NCBI GenBank assembly: GCA_000611775.1
Contig: KK106981.1
Span: 248,001-312,000 of the forward strand
Reading direction: 5' to 3'
DNA: 64,000 nucleotides
Source of the DNA: Umbilicaria muhlenbergii
Lineage: Eukaryota > Ascomycota > Lecanoromycetes > Umbilicariales > Umbilicariaceae
Made by a program: the position numbers and the translations under genes. This document shows, piece after piece, positions 1 to 13,805 of this stretch. Each line of letters starts with the position of its first letter. The stretch's first letter is position 1. The notes beneath the pieces were generated by a model, which saw nothing but the letters and a program-made list of their open reading frames with translations, made no database searches and was not told where the DNA came from.

Positions 1-2214
1 AAGAAGGTAGAGGGCCGAGACGGCCACACCATGTAAAACCTTTGCAATTAGCACAAATCCCTCCTACTGATTGCTTTAGGTACACCAATACCATCACCAA
101 TCAACAGCAAAACTCTCCACCACCCGAGTTTCGAGGTGGCCTTCTAGCGGACCAGATGGGGCTGGGCAAGTCGCTCAGTATGATATCACTTATCGCTGCT
201 CATCCAGCAGTGAATATGGGACTCAAGGCCTTTACCGATTGTACCTTGAGCAAACAAATACCGGTTAAAGCAACACTTCTCGTTGTACCGTTTTCTTGTA
301 AGAGCTCCTTCGTCTGAGACATCTATGAAAATGATATTGGTATATGCTAACGACTGATTATCTCCAGTGTTGACAACGTGGGACCATCAATTGAAAAGGT
401 CAGCGACCGCCCTTCGCCTCGTATGCTAAGATATCAACCTGACTCGGAAAAGCCATTTACAGCGACACGCTTTCGAATGGCATATATTCCATGGCAAGGG
501 ACGAGCGAAGGACCGGGCGACGCTTTCGCGATTCGATGTTGTCATCACCACTTTCCAAACTGTCTCTGTAGAGTGGAAGAAGCATATGTCTGACTCCGGC
601 AGTCATAGTAACTTGTTGTTCTCTTTACTTTGGCACCGTGTTGCCCTGGATGAAGGTGAGTGGAAACCTCCCGTGAAAAATGCCTACTGATCTGTCTAGC
701 CCACTGTGTCACCAGCCGCTCTACCTTGACTAAGAAGGCTGTATGCGATCTGAACGCGACTCATCGATGGGCCATAACTGGTACTCCTGTTCAAAATCGT
801 TTGACTGACCTAGCTGGTCTCTTCCAGTTCCTTCGAATATATCCGTTCTCTGATCCTAAGATATTTGACTCTCAAATATCGCAACCTTGGAAGATGGGAA
901 ATCCTCAAGCTGTAGCGAAGCTCAAAGCCTTGGTAAACGCCATTACTCTCCGTCGGTCACAAGCAGTGGTTGCGCTACCAATGCGGAAAGACGAAATACA
1001 TCGACTTGAATTCGGACCCGCTGAACTGCAACTCTATAATGAGGCGAAATCCCGAACCATTGCGCAGCTCGATCAAGCCGTGTATGAGGCGGTCTCTCGA
1101 TCGTCGCTTTATTTAAATGTTTTACAATGGATTAATGAACTGAGAAGCATATGTAACCATGGTATCGTTAAAGCGAGATCAATGGAGCATGTGAGGGACT
1201 ATAAGTCTTCCCTCAAAAATGACAAATGGGATACATCCACAGCTCAAAGGGCCTTCGAGAGCATGCGGGATGCAGGGACGGCATTATGCACTGGTTGTCA
1301 ATTTGATCTGGCGGATAACAAGAAAATTGAGGTGGACATGCTGGCGGATTCAACTCAGCAAGCGCACATGGCAGAATGTCTATGTCTCCTGTGCCAGCCT
1401 TGCTGGATCGAACGCGAGACGTCTTGCCCACCAGAGAGTCCTAGATGCAGATATCACCATAGTCGCCACTTTCTTCACCGTCTGCCTTGCGACTGGGCCC
1501 CATACTCCGGAGGATTCGAGCTTTATATCTGACCTAGCTCCAAACGAGGTTCCTACCAAGATTAGGGCACTAGTGAAAGACCTAAGGTCTTGCGAACCAG
1601 GAACGAAAAGGTAAGTTTAATTATGCACCATTGGCTTCAAACACTGATCGCCGCAGCGTGGTGTTCTCGTATTGGACCCGGAGCTTAGACATTGTGCAAT
1701 CGGCTCTTATCGCCTCCTCCATTACATACACGCGTTATGATGGCAAAGTACCACCAAGGAAACGAGAAATCGTACTACAGACTTTCAGAGAGCAGATGGC
1801 GGTTAATGTGCTACTAATTTCGATCTCCTGTGGCGGTACTGGTCTGGACCTTACCGCAGCATCTCGAGTGTATCTGCTGGAGCTGCAGTGGAACCCAATG
1901 ATAGAAGAGCAAGCCCTAAATCGTGTTCATCGAATGGGCCAGACGAAAGATGTCACTACTGTCCGCTACATTATGGAGAATTCTATCGAAGAGGTATAGC
2001 AACTCGCCTTGCAGCGTCACCTTGTGCTAACCAATGCAGAACGTTCTCTCGGTACAGGCAAAGAAGAAGGACCTTACTGATCTTACATTATCGAGGTCAC
2101 GCATCACTGAAGCCGACTTAGGCGCCAGCAGACTTAATGTAAGCTATCTCGAGCCGGCGACTCTGCACATTTTGCTTACAAGACGCACAGTACTTACGGT
2201 CGGTGATCAGCTGA
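1..2214 (+). CDS. SNF2-family DNA-dependent ATPase with RING-like insert (3' part)
   Basis: This is the C-terminal part of a Rad5/Rad16/HLTF-like chromatin or repair ATPase; the start lies before the window. Helicase motif I (DQMGLGKS), the DExx-box equivalent (VALDEAHC), motif III (WAITGTPVQNRL) and the second lobe (SCGGTGLDLTAA, then LNRVHRMGQ) are all visible. Between the lobes sit paired cysteines (LCTGC, LCLLC, CPPESPRC) like the RING insert of this family. The exons I can join are 80-297, 368-420, 463-655, 700-about 1430, to 1610, 1657-1993, 2040-2138 and 2191-2214. They end in a family-typical LNYLRSVIS tail. The intron at 421-462 is only 42 bp and removes an in-frame stop. Around 1430-1480 the frame changes without a clear splice pair: either an unresolved intron or a frameshift in the variable linker. 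Confidence 0.85.
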
Positions 2215-2752
2215 CCTGTCCAAGTATTGAGCGCCAATACATGCTCCAGAGCACGCAAACGCTTGGCGGCTGCCATGATGAATTTTCAAAACCTTAGAGT
2301 TAGACGGTGTCGTTATGATACCTGCTTCCGCGCCTTATGGGCAATATTCCGGTGGGTCAAGGACGTATGCCGATAGATGCGGACGACAAAACAGATCTGT
2401 AGAATAGACAATCGCAACTGCTTCAACCCATTACCAACCAGTCTTTGTAAATCTTACATTGCACGTGAAAGCTGCAACATATAGGATAAGTCTGTACCTG
2501 TAACACACGTTATTGTTGTAGTAACTCCTTCGAGCAACAGAACCTGATTTACTCCACCTCCCAGTGCAGTCGACAAGGTATTACGAGACATAGGAGTAGT
2601 AAGTTACGGACACAAGACTGTAGGACAGATCACCGTCAAGCCGAAAGGATCGCGTCAACCCCCCCTAAACATCAACGACTACTCCGTACTTTCAATCTGG
2701 CCCCCCCCCCCCTCAATATTGTATTTAGCGCAAGCTACACACTACAAGCAAG
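2215..2752. other. Intergenic, with a C12 tract
   Basis: No gene is seen. A run of twelve C lies at 2701-2712, about 40 bp upstream of the GPI8 start codon, and so is probably in its 5' leader or core promoter. Confidence 0.6.
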
Positions 2753-4005
2753 ATGAAAATTCCCATCCTCCTCTCCGTCCTCTTCCTCTCCCTCTCCCAC
2801 CTTGCCGCCTCCGAGCACACCTCCAACTGGGCCGTCCTAGTATCCACCTCCCGCTTCTGGTTCAACTACCGCCACCTCGCCAACGTCCTTTCCCTCTACC
2901 GCACCGTCAAGCGCCTCGGCATCCCAGACTCACAAATAATCCTCATGCTCCCCGACGACATGGCGTGCAACCCGCGCAACGCCTTCCCCGGCACCGTGTA
3001 CAACAACGCGGACCGGGCGCTAGATTTGTATGGGGATAACATCGAGGTGGACTATAGGGGGTATGAGGTGACGGTTGAGAATTTTATACGGTTGTTGACG
3101 GATCGGTTGGGGGAGGATGTGCCGAGGGGGAAGAGGCTGGGGAGTGATGCGGGGAGTAATGTGTTGGTTTATATGACGGGGCATGGGGGGAAGGAGTTTT
3201 TGAAGTTTCAGGACTCGGAGGAGATTGGGAGTTGGGATTTGGCGGATGCGTTTGAGCAGATGTGGGAGAAGAAGAGGTGCGTATCTCGTTGCTGTTGGGT
3301 CGTATTCAAGGAGTACGAGGTGCTAACTAGTGATAAACGTGTTGCAGGTATCATGAGATGCTGTTTATGATCGATACTTGCCAGGCCAATACTATGTATT
3401 CGCGCTTCTACTCTCCCAATATCATCGCCACGGGCTCTTCCGAGATCGACCAATCGTCGTATTCTCATCACGCGGATAATGACGTCGGCGTCGCGGTCAT
3501 CGATCGATATACCTACTACAACCTCGACTTCCTCGAAACCCAAGTTACAGAACCGAACAGCAAACTCACGCTTGGAAACCTCTTCGACAGCTACGATGAG
3601 TCGAAGATCCACAGTCATCCAGGTGTACGATGGGATTTGTTCCCTGGTGGCGAACAGAGGGGGAGAGAGAGATTAGTGATGGACTTTTTCGGAAATGTGC
3701 AAAATGTTGAAGTCGAGGGCGGTAACGGGGCCGGCGCGAATGAGACGGAGTGGAAGGAGGATTTGAGGCGGTTGGGGGAGATTTTGCGGAGGAAACAGTT
3801 GGAGAATCAGACCAGTGTGAGGAAGAGCGAGGCGCCACCAGAGCAGGCTTTGTTGGCAGAGCGTGATATCCCGCAGCAGCGGCATGTGGGCGCAGCAAAA
3901 GTCGAGATTGCTACGGGATGGAGTCAACGCGCAATGGGTGCTTCTGTGTTGCTTGGTTGTGCGTTGATCTGGGGTGGGGCATCTTGGTTTGATGCGTCTC
4001 GATGA
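2753..4005 (+). CDS. GPI8: GPI-anchor transamidase catalytic subunit Gpi8
   Basis: This is the cysteine protease (family C13) of the ER GPI transamidase complex. It cleaves the C-terminal signal of precursor proteins and attaches the GPI anchor. Exons 2753-3276 and 3348-4005 give 393 residues. A signal peptide (residues 1-19) precedes the caspase-like fold. The catalytic His is in MTGHGG (about H144) and the catalytic Cys in IDTCQA (about C186). One C-terminal membrane segment lies near residues 365-388 ([16 protein letters not shown]). The intron falls between the two catalytic residues, and its donor GTGCGT and acceptor TTGCAG restore the frame exactly. Length and architecture are normal. 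The first ATG gives a good signal peptide, so the start is well supported. Confidence 0.95.
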
Positions 4006-4368
4006 CATGGAAGAAACTGTATATGATATTGATACCCTTTTCCATGCAAGACATAATTATTCTACTGCATCACCGGCCGCAAGAAGTCGAAGATCTGTTG
4101 CCTGGACGGCTGGCTTCATATCGATTGTTTAAGACTACTACTCTGGTGCCTCATGGACAACGCGGCATTCCGTGACAGCCACGGCGTCGATACATACACC
4201 AGAAAGGTCAAGTAGTCTATCTTTACTCACACCCAAAGCACAGGAACTAGCACGCAACTACCACTCCCTCTATCAAGCACGCAAGTACGCACGCCCGCAA
4301 TAACCTCAACTATCCAAATCCCAGCACGTCTTCCTCCCTACAGCTCCCTTACAAAACCTTCCCCTCCT
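4006..4368. other. Intergenic between convergent genes
   Basis: This is the 3' region shared by GPI8 and the minus-strand proline-rich ORF. No gene, RNA or repeat is seen. Confidence 0.5.
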
Positions 4369-5277
4369 TCATTCTTTTCCCCCAACCACATCTACATCTA
4401 CATCCCCCTTCCCATCCACCTTCTCCCACCACCCATCCCACACCCCCCCATACCGCCGTCCATCCCGCATCCACGCCCTCGCACTCACCCTCGCGTTCAC
4501 TGGCCCCTCCTCATCCTCAGCCTCAGTCTCCTCCGGATGCGGCTGCGGCGGCGGCGGCGGCGACGCCCGCCCACTCACCCGCCCACTCCCCGCCGTCCGT
4601 GTCACGAACCCTGCAGTGGCGGGTCCCGAGCCCTCAGCCTCGGCCTCGGCATCGGTCTCACGCAGATGCAGTGACGAAACGTCATCGTCGGGACACGGTG
4701 GCGTGGTTGTTGCGGTCTGGGCAGCGGGGACTGGGGCGGCGCTGGCAGTGATGGTATTGGTCGAGCTGCTGGTCGGGTTATCGATGATGTTGATATCGCC
4801 GCCAACCCCGGCGCTCGGAGCACCGGCGGCAGAGGCGGCAGAGGCGGTGGAGGCGGTGGAGTCGATGATGATTGGATTCCCGGGACTGCCCGGAGGCTCC
4901 TGGGGCGGCGGGGTGGGGGAGGAGGTGGGGAGGCGCTGCGGGTGCTGGTGGTTGGGGGTGGTGGGGGTGCCGAGGGTGTTGTCGTTGAGGCGGTCGCGGT
5001 CGCGGGGCGGGGATCTGCTGAGTTCAGCACGGGCGGTGTGGCGGAAGTGGTAGCAGAGTTCGCTGGGGAGAGGTGGAAGGGGCTTGGGTGGAAGTGGCTT
5101 AGGTGGAAGGGGCTTGGGGGGAAGGGGCTTTGGTAGATTGAGTTCGCTGGGGAGAGGTGGAAGGGTAGTGCTGGTGGAGGGGGAGAGGGAGGGGGAAGAG
5201 CAAAGGGAGGGGGAGAAGTCGATAGAGAAGGGGGAGAAGTGAACAGAAAGGGGGGAGAAAGGGGGTGTGGATGTCAT
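4369..5277 (-). CDS. Proline-rich low-complexity protein
   Basis: An uninterrupted 302-residue ORF that I do not recognise. The N-terminus is Ser/Pro-rich and holds a short tandem repeat (KPLPP repeated about four times near residues 48-70). The middle is Ala/Ser/Thr-rich. The C-terminus is charged, with RAWMRDGRRYGGVWDGWW as its most protein-like stretch. There is no signal peptide or membrane segment, and a disordered protein is likely. A TATA box about 100 bp upstream supports transcription on this strand. The region is GC-rich with open frames on both strands (for example 4616-5053 plus), so strand choice rests on ORF length, start position and the TATA box. It could be spurious. Confidence 0.5.
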   Translation of the reverse strand: MTSTPPFSPLSVHFSPFSIDFSPSLCSSPSLSPSTSTTLPPLPSELNLPKPLPPKPLPPKPLPPKPLPPLPSELCYHFRHTARAELSRSPPRDRDRLNDNTLGTPTTPNHQHPQRLPTSSPTPPPQEPPGSPGNPIIIDSTASTASAASAAGAPSAGVGGDINIIDNPTSSSTNTITASAAPVPAAQTATTTPPCPDDDVSSLHLRETDAEAEAEGSGPATAGFVTRTAGSGRVSGRASPPPPPQPHPEETEAEDEEGPVNARVSARAWMRDGRRYGGVWDGWWEKVDGKGDVDVDVVGGKE

Positions 5278-5376
5278 GGTACTTAGTGTGTGCGAAGGCG
5301 CTGGTGAATGAACGTAGAGATGGGTTGGGCGGGGTGGTCGGTTCGAGGGTGAGGAAGAATTAGGGGGGTTGGACGG

Positions 5377-5384
5377 TATTTATA
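5377..5384 (-). promoter_or_regulatory. TATA box upstream of the proline-rich ORF
   Basis: TATAAATA on the minus strand, 100 bp upstream of the ATG at 5277. Confidence 0.45.
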
Positions 5385-5823
5385 GTTGATTGACTGCGTG
5401 GTGTTCTGTCTGCTGGTAAGGCGATTCCGTGGCCATAGATAAGTGCTCGACCTACTGGCAAACATGTTGCTGGCGTCATGGTCGAGTTAAGCTGCGTTGT
5501 CGATGACGAGGCGAGTCTGACGAACTATCAAACGAGTGTCATAAAGCTGTAAAGACCACATCAACGGTGCCAGCTGGCGTTGACGTCTTCGATATCGGAT
5601 CCTCTAAACTCCAAACCTTGAAGCAGTGATGTCATAACAACACATCTCCACAATCAACCATCGAAACAAGATTCCTATACGAGCATAAATCTATCCTATC
5701 CGATTAGTAGAAGTACGCCCTTCTTTCCCGATGTAAGGGGGTATAACGGTACACAAGACCTAACCTCGGTGTTGTCCCCTACCCAAAAGCCCAGATTCCA
5801 GATTCAATATGACATTATTCTAA
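5385..5823. other. Intergenic, upstream region of 5277 and 3' end of kinesin
   Basis: No coding potential is recognised. It likely holds the proline-rich ORF promoter and the kinesin 3' UTR. Confidence 0.5.
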
Positions 5824-8800
5824 TCATCGTCTATCAAAGAACCAACTCGTCCTCTTCCCACCGCCACTTCCATTAGCCTCCTGCGCCTGCAAACTGCTCA
5901 GCACAGGAATATTCGGGCCGCCTGCCGTATCCATGGCTCCTCCTCCCCGTAGAGGTTTGGCTATTCGCGAGCCAGCGCCGCCGAAACTGAAGCCGCCTGT
6001 GCTGGACGAGGAGGAGAGACCCCGGGTAGAGCCGATTTTGGCGGCTTCAAGGCGCTCTTTGACAGCGGAGAGTTGTGCTTCGAATCTAGATACGTCCGTT
6101 ATCAGCTCTTGCACCCCCGAAAAAGCTAAGGGGGGATCATCGAAGAAATACCTATGATTCGCCGCTGTCAATTTCTCTTGACTATCCTGCAAGAGCGCTT
6201 CCAAACTCATGATCCTCTCGTTCCTCGCAATAAGCTTCCTCTCAGCAATAGCCACCTCCTTCTTCAAGCTCCCATTCTGCTCCACTAGCTGTCTCTGCAC
6301 ATGTGTTAATTGCTCGAGATTCCTTTCTAGGAAGGCCATCTTCTTCTGCTGGGCACGGTTGTTGGAAGACCGAAGCACGTTGTTGTATTGCTCCCTCGTC
6401 TCATCAAGCGAAATCTCAAGTTCAACGACGCGTTCGCAGCGATTCTGGAGGTCGCGCATGAGAGATTTCTTCATAATGTCGAAGTCGGCGATCTGTTGCT
6501 GGACAGTCTTGCCGTTGTGAATGGGAGAGACACTGCCGTTGACGTTAGGCGCCTTCAACCGGCGCTGGAGCTCTTCGACGCTTGCGCGTAGACGCTGATT
6601 CTCTTCGACTTTGTGAGCCAAGTCTTTCCGGAGGTCTTGTACCATCTCGACTGAAGTTTCTCGTCTGTCGGCGTAAGCCTTTTCGAGTCGACCCTTCACT
6701 TCTTCGACGTCCGCATCGCTCAGGTTGCGCTGAAGGATCGCTTCATATTCGTGCTGGAGGGATTCCAAGCGAATCTGAAGGTCCTCCTTCCGCTTACTTT
6801 GGCTACCGCCTTGTTCCCCTTCGTTATTCAGGCCCAGTTCTGCCTGCCTTATAATGCTCCGAGTTTCCAGCAACCTTGATCGCAGATCTTGAAGCTCATC
6901 AGGCGCAACTGGCCCGCCCGCTGTACTCGTGACATGGAGAGCATCCACTTGCTCAATACAGCTCCTAATCTTCTTCTCATTCTCCGAGAGGGCTTCGCCA
7001 CCCATGTCGAAGCTAGCCATCATTTGCGCCATACGTTCTGCTTTCTTCTTCTCCTTCTCGTCCAAGACAGCACCATTCTCTCTAGCGCTCATCTTCGCAT
7101 CTAGCAATTGTTGCTTTACTTCATCAAGCTCTGTTGTAAGCTCCGAGTTGGCTTCCTTTAGGCCGTCCATTGTGATGAGCGCCTCTTTGCTTTCGAAAGC
7201 AATCCGCTCAAGCTGCATCTTCAGCTCGTTCACCTCGCCACTCAGCTTCTCATTATCCTTTCCAGTTCGGCTGTTGTTCTCCTTGAGAAACTGGAGTTCC
7301 TCCTTGGCCTCTTTCAGGCCTTTCTCCGCAGCCGCTACCTGGGATTCTTTTTCCGCAATCTGATCTTGCAATTCATTCTCTCTTCGTAGGAACTCATCCC
7401 GCTCGTCTTTATCAAGGACAATGCTGGGTGTACTTGATCGATCGCCCGCTCTTGATTCCGAGCGGCTGGGTGTATCTACTCGCAGAGTTTCCGACTGTAA
7501 ACGGGACGGTGTGCCAGGTCGCTGCGTTCTCGATTCAGCTTTCACTCCGCTCACGCCCTCCCGAGCCAAAGGTGGAGCCCATCGCTCCTTCGGTACGGTC
7601 TCCCCACTTCGCCATAGCTGAACCTCCCCTTGCAGGTCTGCAACATAGTTCTCGAAAGTGGTTACTTGATTCTGGGCCTTCTTCAGCAATTGCTTCAGTT
7701 CTGCCGGACTCAATTCGGCATTGATCTTAGCCTTGTTCTTTATGGCCTTCGCCCGGACACCAAACCTCAGCGTACTTAGGGTTTCCGCATCATTATAGCT
7801 ACTCGGCGAACAATTGATTATTAAAGTGGTTCTTGAATTACCTCCAAGCGATTCCTGCAGGATCCTTGTGAGCTTCGAATCTCGGTATGGAATATGCGTT
7901 GATTTGCCATCGGTCAGGGAGTTGATGACCATGCCCAGTGCACTCAAGCTCTTGTTGATCTTCTTCGCCTCTTCAAGCGTTTGTCCGCTTGCGCCCGTCT
8001 TTCCCACCTTCTCACTACCTGCCAAATCAACAAGGAACAATTGCCCACTTTTGGCAGACCCCGTCTCGACGTTCTTCTGAGTGATTGTGAGCACGAAGAT
8101 GGAGTGTGACCGCGATGACTCCTGATTCATATTCGTAGCGGCCGTTGCTCTTGCCGCTCCTCCTCTTCTCATGACCTCATAAACTTCCAAGACACTTGAC
8201 ACGTATATTTCCAGTAACCCCTTGACATACACGCCTCTGCTCTTTTCCTCGTGAACGGGTAAATTATCGTTCTGCGGTGCCAGCAGATCCCTTATTTTCT
8301 CCATGTAGATCTCCATGTAGCTAACCCGAACGGTATACTCAATGTTTCCAGGGCTGGTCAATATACTGGCAAATATTTGCTCCACAATGCGCGGTATTAT
8401 TCCTTTGGTCTCGTCATCGTCGATATCTGACCCCATCATTGTGTATGATTTCCCCGCCCCTGTCTGCCCGTAGGCGAAGACAGTTCCATTGTATCCATTA
8501 AGAATATCGTCAACAGTATTTCGGATAGAGAAGTCGAAGACATCTGTCTGTCGTGAGCGCGTATCGAAGACCCGATCAAAGGTAAAGGCGGCGAGGCCTT
8601 CTCTTGACTAGAAAACGATTAGCAGTGTCCCGGAAGGACTGTAGCCGATGATGATGATCTCATCACCAGACAGCCCTAGTCAACAGCCCAGTGATGCTAA
8701 CGTCGATGTTGCAGGTATCGTCTGTTTCAAAGTCCACAATCTGCTCTCCTCCACTCGCCAGCTCAGCCTTGTTTGGTGGCCGGAACCGTGCAACGACTGC

Positions 8801-8839
8801 GATAGTAATGTCAGCTCCGCTAGCCTTGAGTTGTGCATG
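5824..8839 (-). CDS. kinA: Conventional kinesin (kinesin-1) heavy chain
   Basis: A plus-end-directed microtubule motor for vesicle and organelle transport in hyphae. Exons 8839-8702 and 8607-5824 are read on the minus strand, joined by an intron with donor GTTAGC and acceptor TTCTAG in phase 0. The motor head shows an early strand (VVARFRPPNK), the P-loop GQTGAGKSYTM, switch I NQESSRSH, switch II LVDLAGSEK and the microtubule-binding YRDSKLTRILQESLGG. A neck, a long heptad-rich coiled coil and a short Gly/Ser-rich tail ending KTSWFFDRR follow. About 970 residues is normal for fungal kinesin-1. The first few codons are not resolved: no in-frame ATG lies in the first exon I trust, and an acceptor-like CTAG just before 8839 suggests a tiny upstream coding exon between about 8840 and 8960. 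Confidence 0.93.
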
Positions 8840-9773
8840 CTAGGTAGGAGGAGCGCACCCTTGATGGTGTTGTAACTTCCGGTCGTCCCAACATTCCTAT
8901 CTGTCTATCAGCTGTGTTTGCGTCTGAAGATATTCCTTTTGGACGCACGCCATGATTTCGTCAGACCGGGCCTGGCCCCAACGCTTTGGCAAACGGCCTC
9001 GCTATGCAAAGATCGAAGTATTGGGCTGTGAACTTCGATGTCTGTTGTCTCTGTTGTTGCGACCAGATTTCTTGGGGGCGGTCCAGCAGGTTTACGTGCA
9101 AGGGTGACGCGACTGCTCGATTGCCCAAATCAAGACCTCCGTTCAGCAAACGTCATGGAATGTTCCGCACAGCTTCCCAGTCAAGGCGCAGATGACGGGG
9201 CTTGTGCCAGCAGAGAAGGATGCATGGAGCTGCAGTGTTGGGGGTGTAGGGGCATTTGTTGACACGACTTTCGCATCCGGTCATTCAGATGTTGAACCTC
9301 ATCATTCTCGGCTAATCATGCGCGGGCGCAAGCCACGCGGGAACGGGGATGCTTGCATGTGCGTGCATTTGCATACCTTACGCTACAATGCCTTTCTTTT
9401 CGAAGTGCTGCACATGCTGCCTCCAACGCAGCCATATTACGGCAAAGGACTGTAGAACACGTGTAACACATGCCAGGTACTTATCGTGCTTGGGAATGGT
9501 CTTGATATCATAATTACACCAGTTAGTCCAGCGCCTATTGAGATAGCCGTGCGCCGCAACCCCACGCTATGATGTAGAAATCATTGTCTGAAATGAAGGC
9601 TTTGACCCTGATGACTGCCTAACCCAGGGAAGCTCCGCATGCCCGCCGTAATCCAACTGGTTTAAAACGGATACAAACATGATAATTCTTCCCGATCACC
9701 ATGCTGGCGGAGAGAGATACAGTCGAGCGGCCCGCCATATATGCAGCTCCACGGGCATGATGGAAGTATTCTC
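8840..9773. other. Upstream of kinesin and downstream of RAD6
   Basis: It should hold the missing first kinesin exon and promoter. Several overlapping short ORFs lack protein character, and nothing else is recognised. Confidence 0.45.
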
Positions 9774-10501
9774 TCAGTCTTCCCAACTCTTCTCCACCGT
9801 CTCTTTTACCCGCTTGGTGTATTCCCTCCGGTTGTCCTTGTACAAATTCGAGGCTTCGACGTTGGCTGGTGAAGAGGTATTCGGGTCGTTGAGCAGACTG
9901 CATCACCGACATAAATCAGCCACAAGGTTCTTAAAGCCCAAGACTACCCCGAACCATAGAGTGTCACGCGTACCTTTGAATACTTGTCAAGATCGCGGCC
10001 ACGTCGTACGTTGGGCTCCACCTGTTCTGAAGGATGTCCAAACAGAGCTCGCCCGTGCCGTAGACGTTCGGGTGAAACATCTGGCTGATAAACTTGACCC
10101 CCGGTGGCTTATTCGGGTACTGCTCCTCGAAGTGCATGACAAGGCGGAAGGTGCCATCTTCGAAAGGGGTGTCTGCTGGGCCAATAATAACAGCGTTCCT
10201 ATGCGAGACACGTCAACGATAGTCATCTCGATAGATGACCCTCAGGCTCCGTACCAGGTCATGACATTGTCTGCAATCGGAGATGCTGAGACGCCAGCTG
10301 GAGGGTCGGTTTGCATACGCTGGAAAAGGAGGTCAGTTAACACCATCCACCAGATTTCAGCCTCCGGACGCGTGATGCGAGCAGATTCGCGGTATGGTCT
10401 TTTGAGCAGCCGTAGCGATGGAATGGAGGGTGATGGTTACCGTCCTCGAGATGGCTTACCTTGAAGTCACGCATGAGGCGACGGCGTGCTGAGGTGGACA
10501 T
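9774..10501 (-). CDS. RAD6: E2 ubiquitin-conjugating enzyme Rad6/Ubc2
   Basis: The E2 for histone H2B and PCNA ubiquitination, acting in DNA-damage tolerance, transcription and N-end-rule turnover. Four minus-strand exons (10501-10460, 10319-10255, 10198-9974, 9897-9774) join perfectly to 151 residues, the usual size for filamentous fungi without the acidic tail of budding yeast. The start [14 protein letters not shown] is diagnostic. The HPN motif is at residues 78-80 and the active-site cysteine is C88 in GELCLD. Splice sites are canonical: GTAAGC/CCAG, GTACGG/ATAG and GTACGC/GCAG. The first exon is only 14 codons, so automated calls often miss it. Confidence 0.97.
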
Positions 10502-11373
10502 CTTTGCCCCCTATGCTTTGACAAAGGTTGGGGCAATACGGTGTTGATGAGGAGATCAAGTCGTGCACCCTGAATAGTGATCAGACGAGCTATGTGATCG
10601 CAATTCTTTGTTTGTCGAAGGATGGGAGGTGTGAGGTGACGGGCAAGTATTGGTTTGACACGGACTTGATGGGTCGAACTACAGAAAGTACAAGGATTCG
10701 GCGGGATCCTGGCTGCAAACCTTCCTCTTTCAGACCGCTCTGTCCGCACTTCACTGACCGATGGGGGAATCCAAACGCATCGAACAGTGTCAGATGATAC
10801 GCCACGGATGGAGTAATAATACAGGAGTGCTTCTCATCCAGCCCCTCTGGAGTTTGCGTGTTGTGGGCGTTGACCAAAAGCCCAGAAGCTTACATGTCAC
10901 TGTAGGTCTGACAGGATGTGACAGCACACATGGCAATCCTCCGCTGACCGCTAACCGCTACCCGTGCGCTGTACGCCTGTATCCGCAGGGATTCGGAAAT
11001 GTGGGACATCGACACGCGCATGTTGGAAGCAGCACCTACAATAATAACAATATTTTCGCAACCACAGTAGCAGATTGCTAAAACTCGGATAACTCTAGAT
11101 CCAATAGAACTCTATAGTTTCAAGGAGTCTCAAGGACCCGACGCTCGATCAGATCCGTCGTGGTGGTATTACCAGGCAGTGTTGTGATTGTTTCCTCTCA
11201 TCGTCCCACAAGTGGTGCTCCGGAGCCTCAGACGAGCGTCCCCGCATTGCCGGCTCGCCCGCTCCATCCCGCCGCCACCATCCCGGGGCCGAGGAACCGG
11301 TCCTGATGATATGTCCGAGCCCTCACCATTTTTCCTCCCTTCATTCTGTGCTTAACAACTGACCTCAGCAACC
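10502..11373. other. Divergent intergenic region between RAD6 and the thiolase
   Basis: It should carry both promoters. The short ORFs here are not protein-like, and no other element is recognised. Confidence 0.5.
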
Positions 11374-12832
<1,459 letters not shown>

Positions 12833-13805
12833 TAGATAAGGTAGTCAATAAAAAGGTGATAAAGTGCAAGTGAAGAAACTTGTCTGTATGCCTGAACCTG
12901 CAGATGGGGATTGCGGAAATGCCATTTGAATATGCTCCTAATAATCCATCTGCTTTGGTTGGTCGATACGACGTCTGGGCGAAGCTAGACGAGAAGAAAC
13001 ACCATCATTTATGTCAGAGTGATAGGAGGAGACCTGCAGGGTGAGTGCCACTAGTAGGATCGGACGTCTTCAACGCGAGAGGCGCTTAAGTTGTAGACTC
13101 GCTGGGGTTGGTCAGGATGGGTACATGGCCTTAGATAAGGTAGTGTCCGCTGCTGAGACAAACTTTTTAGAAGGCGGTAGGGCATACTCACAGGAACAAA
13201 GACAACCGATCCATATAAGTTGTACATTAGGGTTTCCTAACAATTCACCTAATTTGCTCTCAAGCTATCGGTTTAGCGAAGCCAATGACTGAGCACCCGG
13301 GCATAAGCTAGGCCTATTCCCGGCCGTGCCAGCCTCCCGCCGGCACATTTCCACACGCACGGACTAGGCTGCCAGACGTCCTTTGCTGGCATTGAAACAC
13401 GTACTCTCGTCATCAACGGTGGACTCGATCCAGGATGTCCGTATGGCGATCCTCCATCATACTAGCTGCACTGTTCCTGAATTAGGCAGGTAGTACATGG
13501 ACAGGGTTCGCTCCCCCCATCAGCGGTCTTTTGCAGCGCGGAGCAATTGCCACTCTGGATTCGATGTGCCAGGCAGCAACGACGTCTGTAGATAAGATAC
13601 GCAAGTGGGGTAAATATCGCGGCCAGGCACACGTATACACTGACGACAATAAGGTCATCGTTATACGTATCGTGCTCTTTTCGCCCGTTGGACAAGTACT
13701 ATGTCTTGACAGTATTTCTCTCTCTGAGTTTGTAACTGTATTACTGTGTCAAGACACTATCGCATCCTTCTCCCTTTATTCTTTAACTGTCATTGTGAAG
13801 ACGCT
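12833..13805. other. Intergenic
   Basis: 3' region of the thiolase and promoter of the ABC transporter. No gene is recognised. Confidence 0.5.

Noticed and set aside
4616-5053. Plus-strand 145-codon ORF rich in Gly/Val/Ala
   Set aside because: It is antisense to the longer proline-rich ORF with TATA support, and its composition follows the GC-rich strand.
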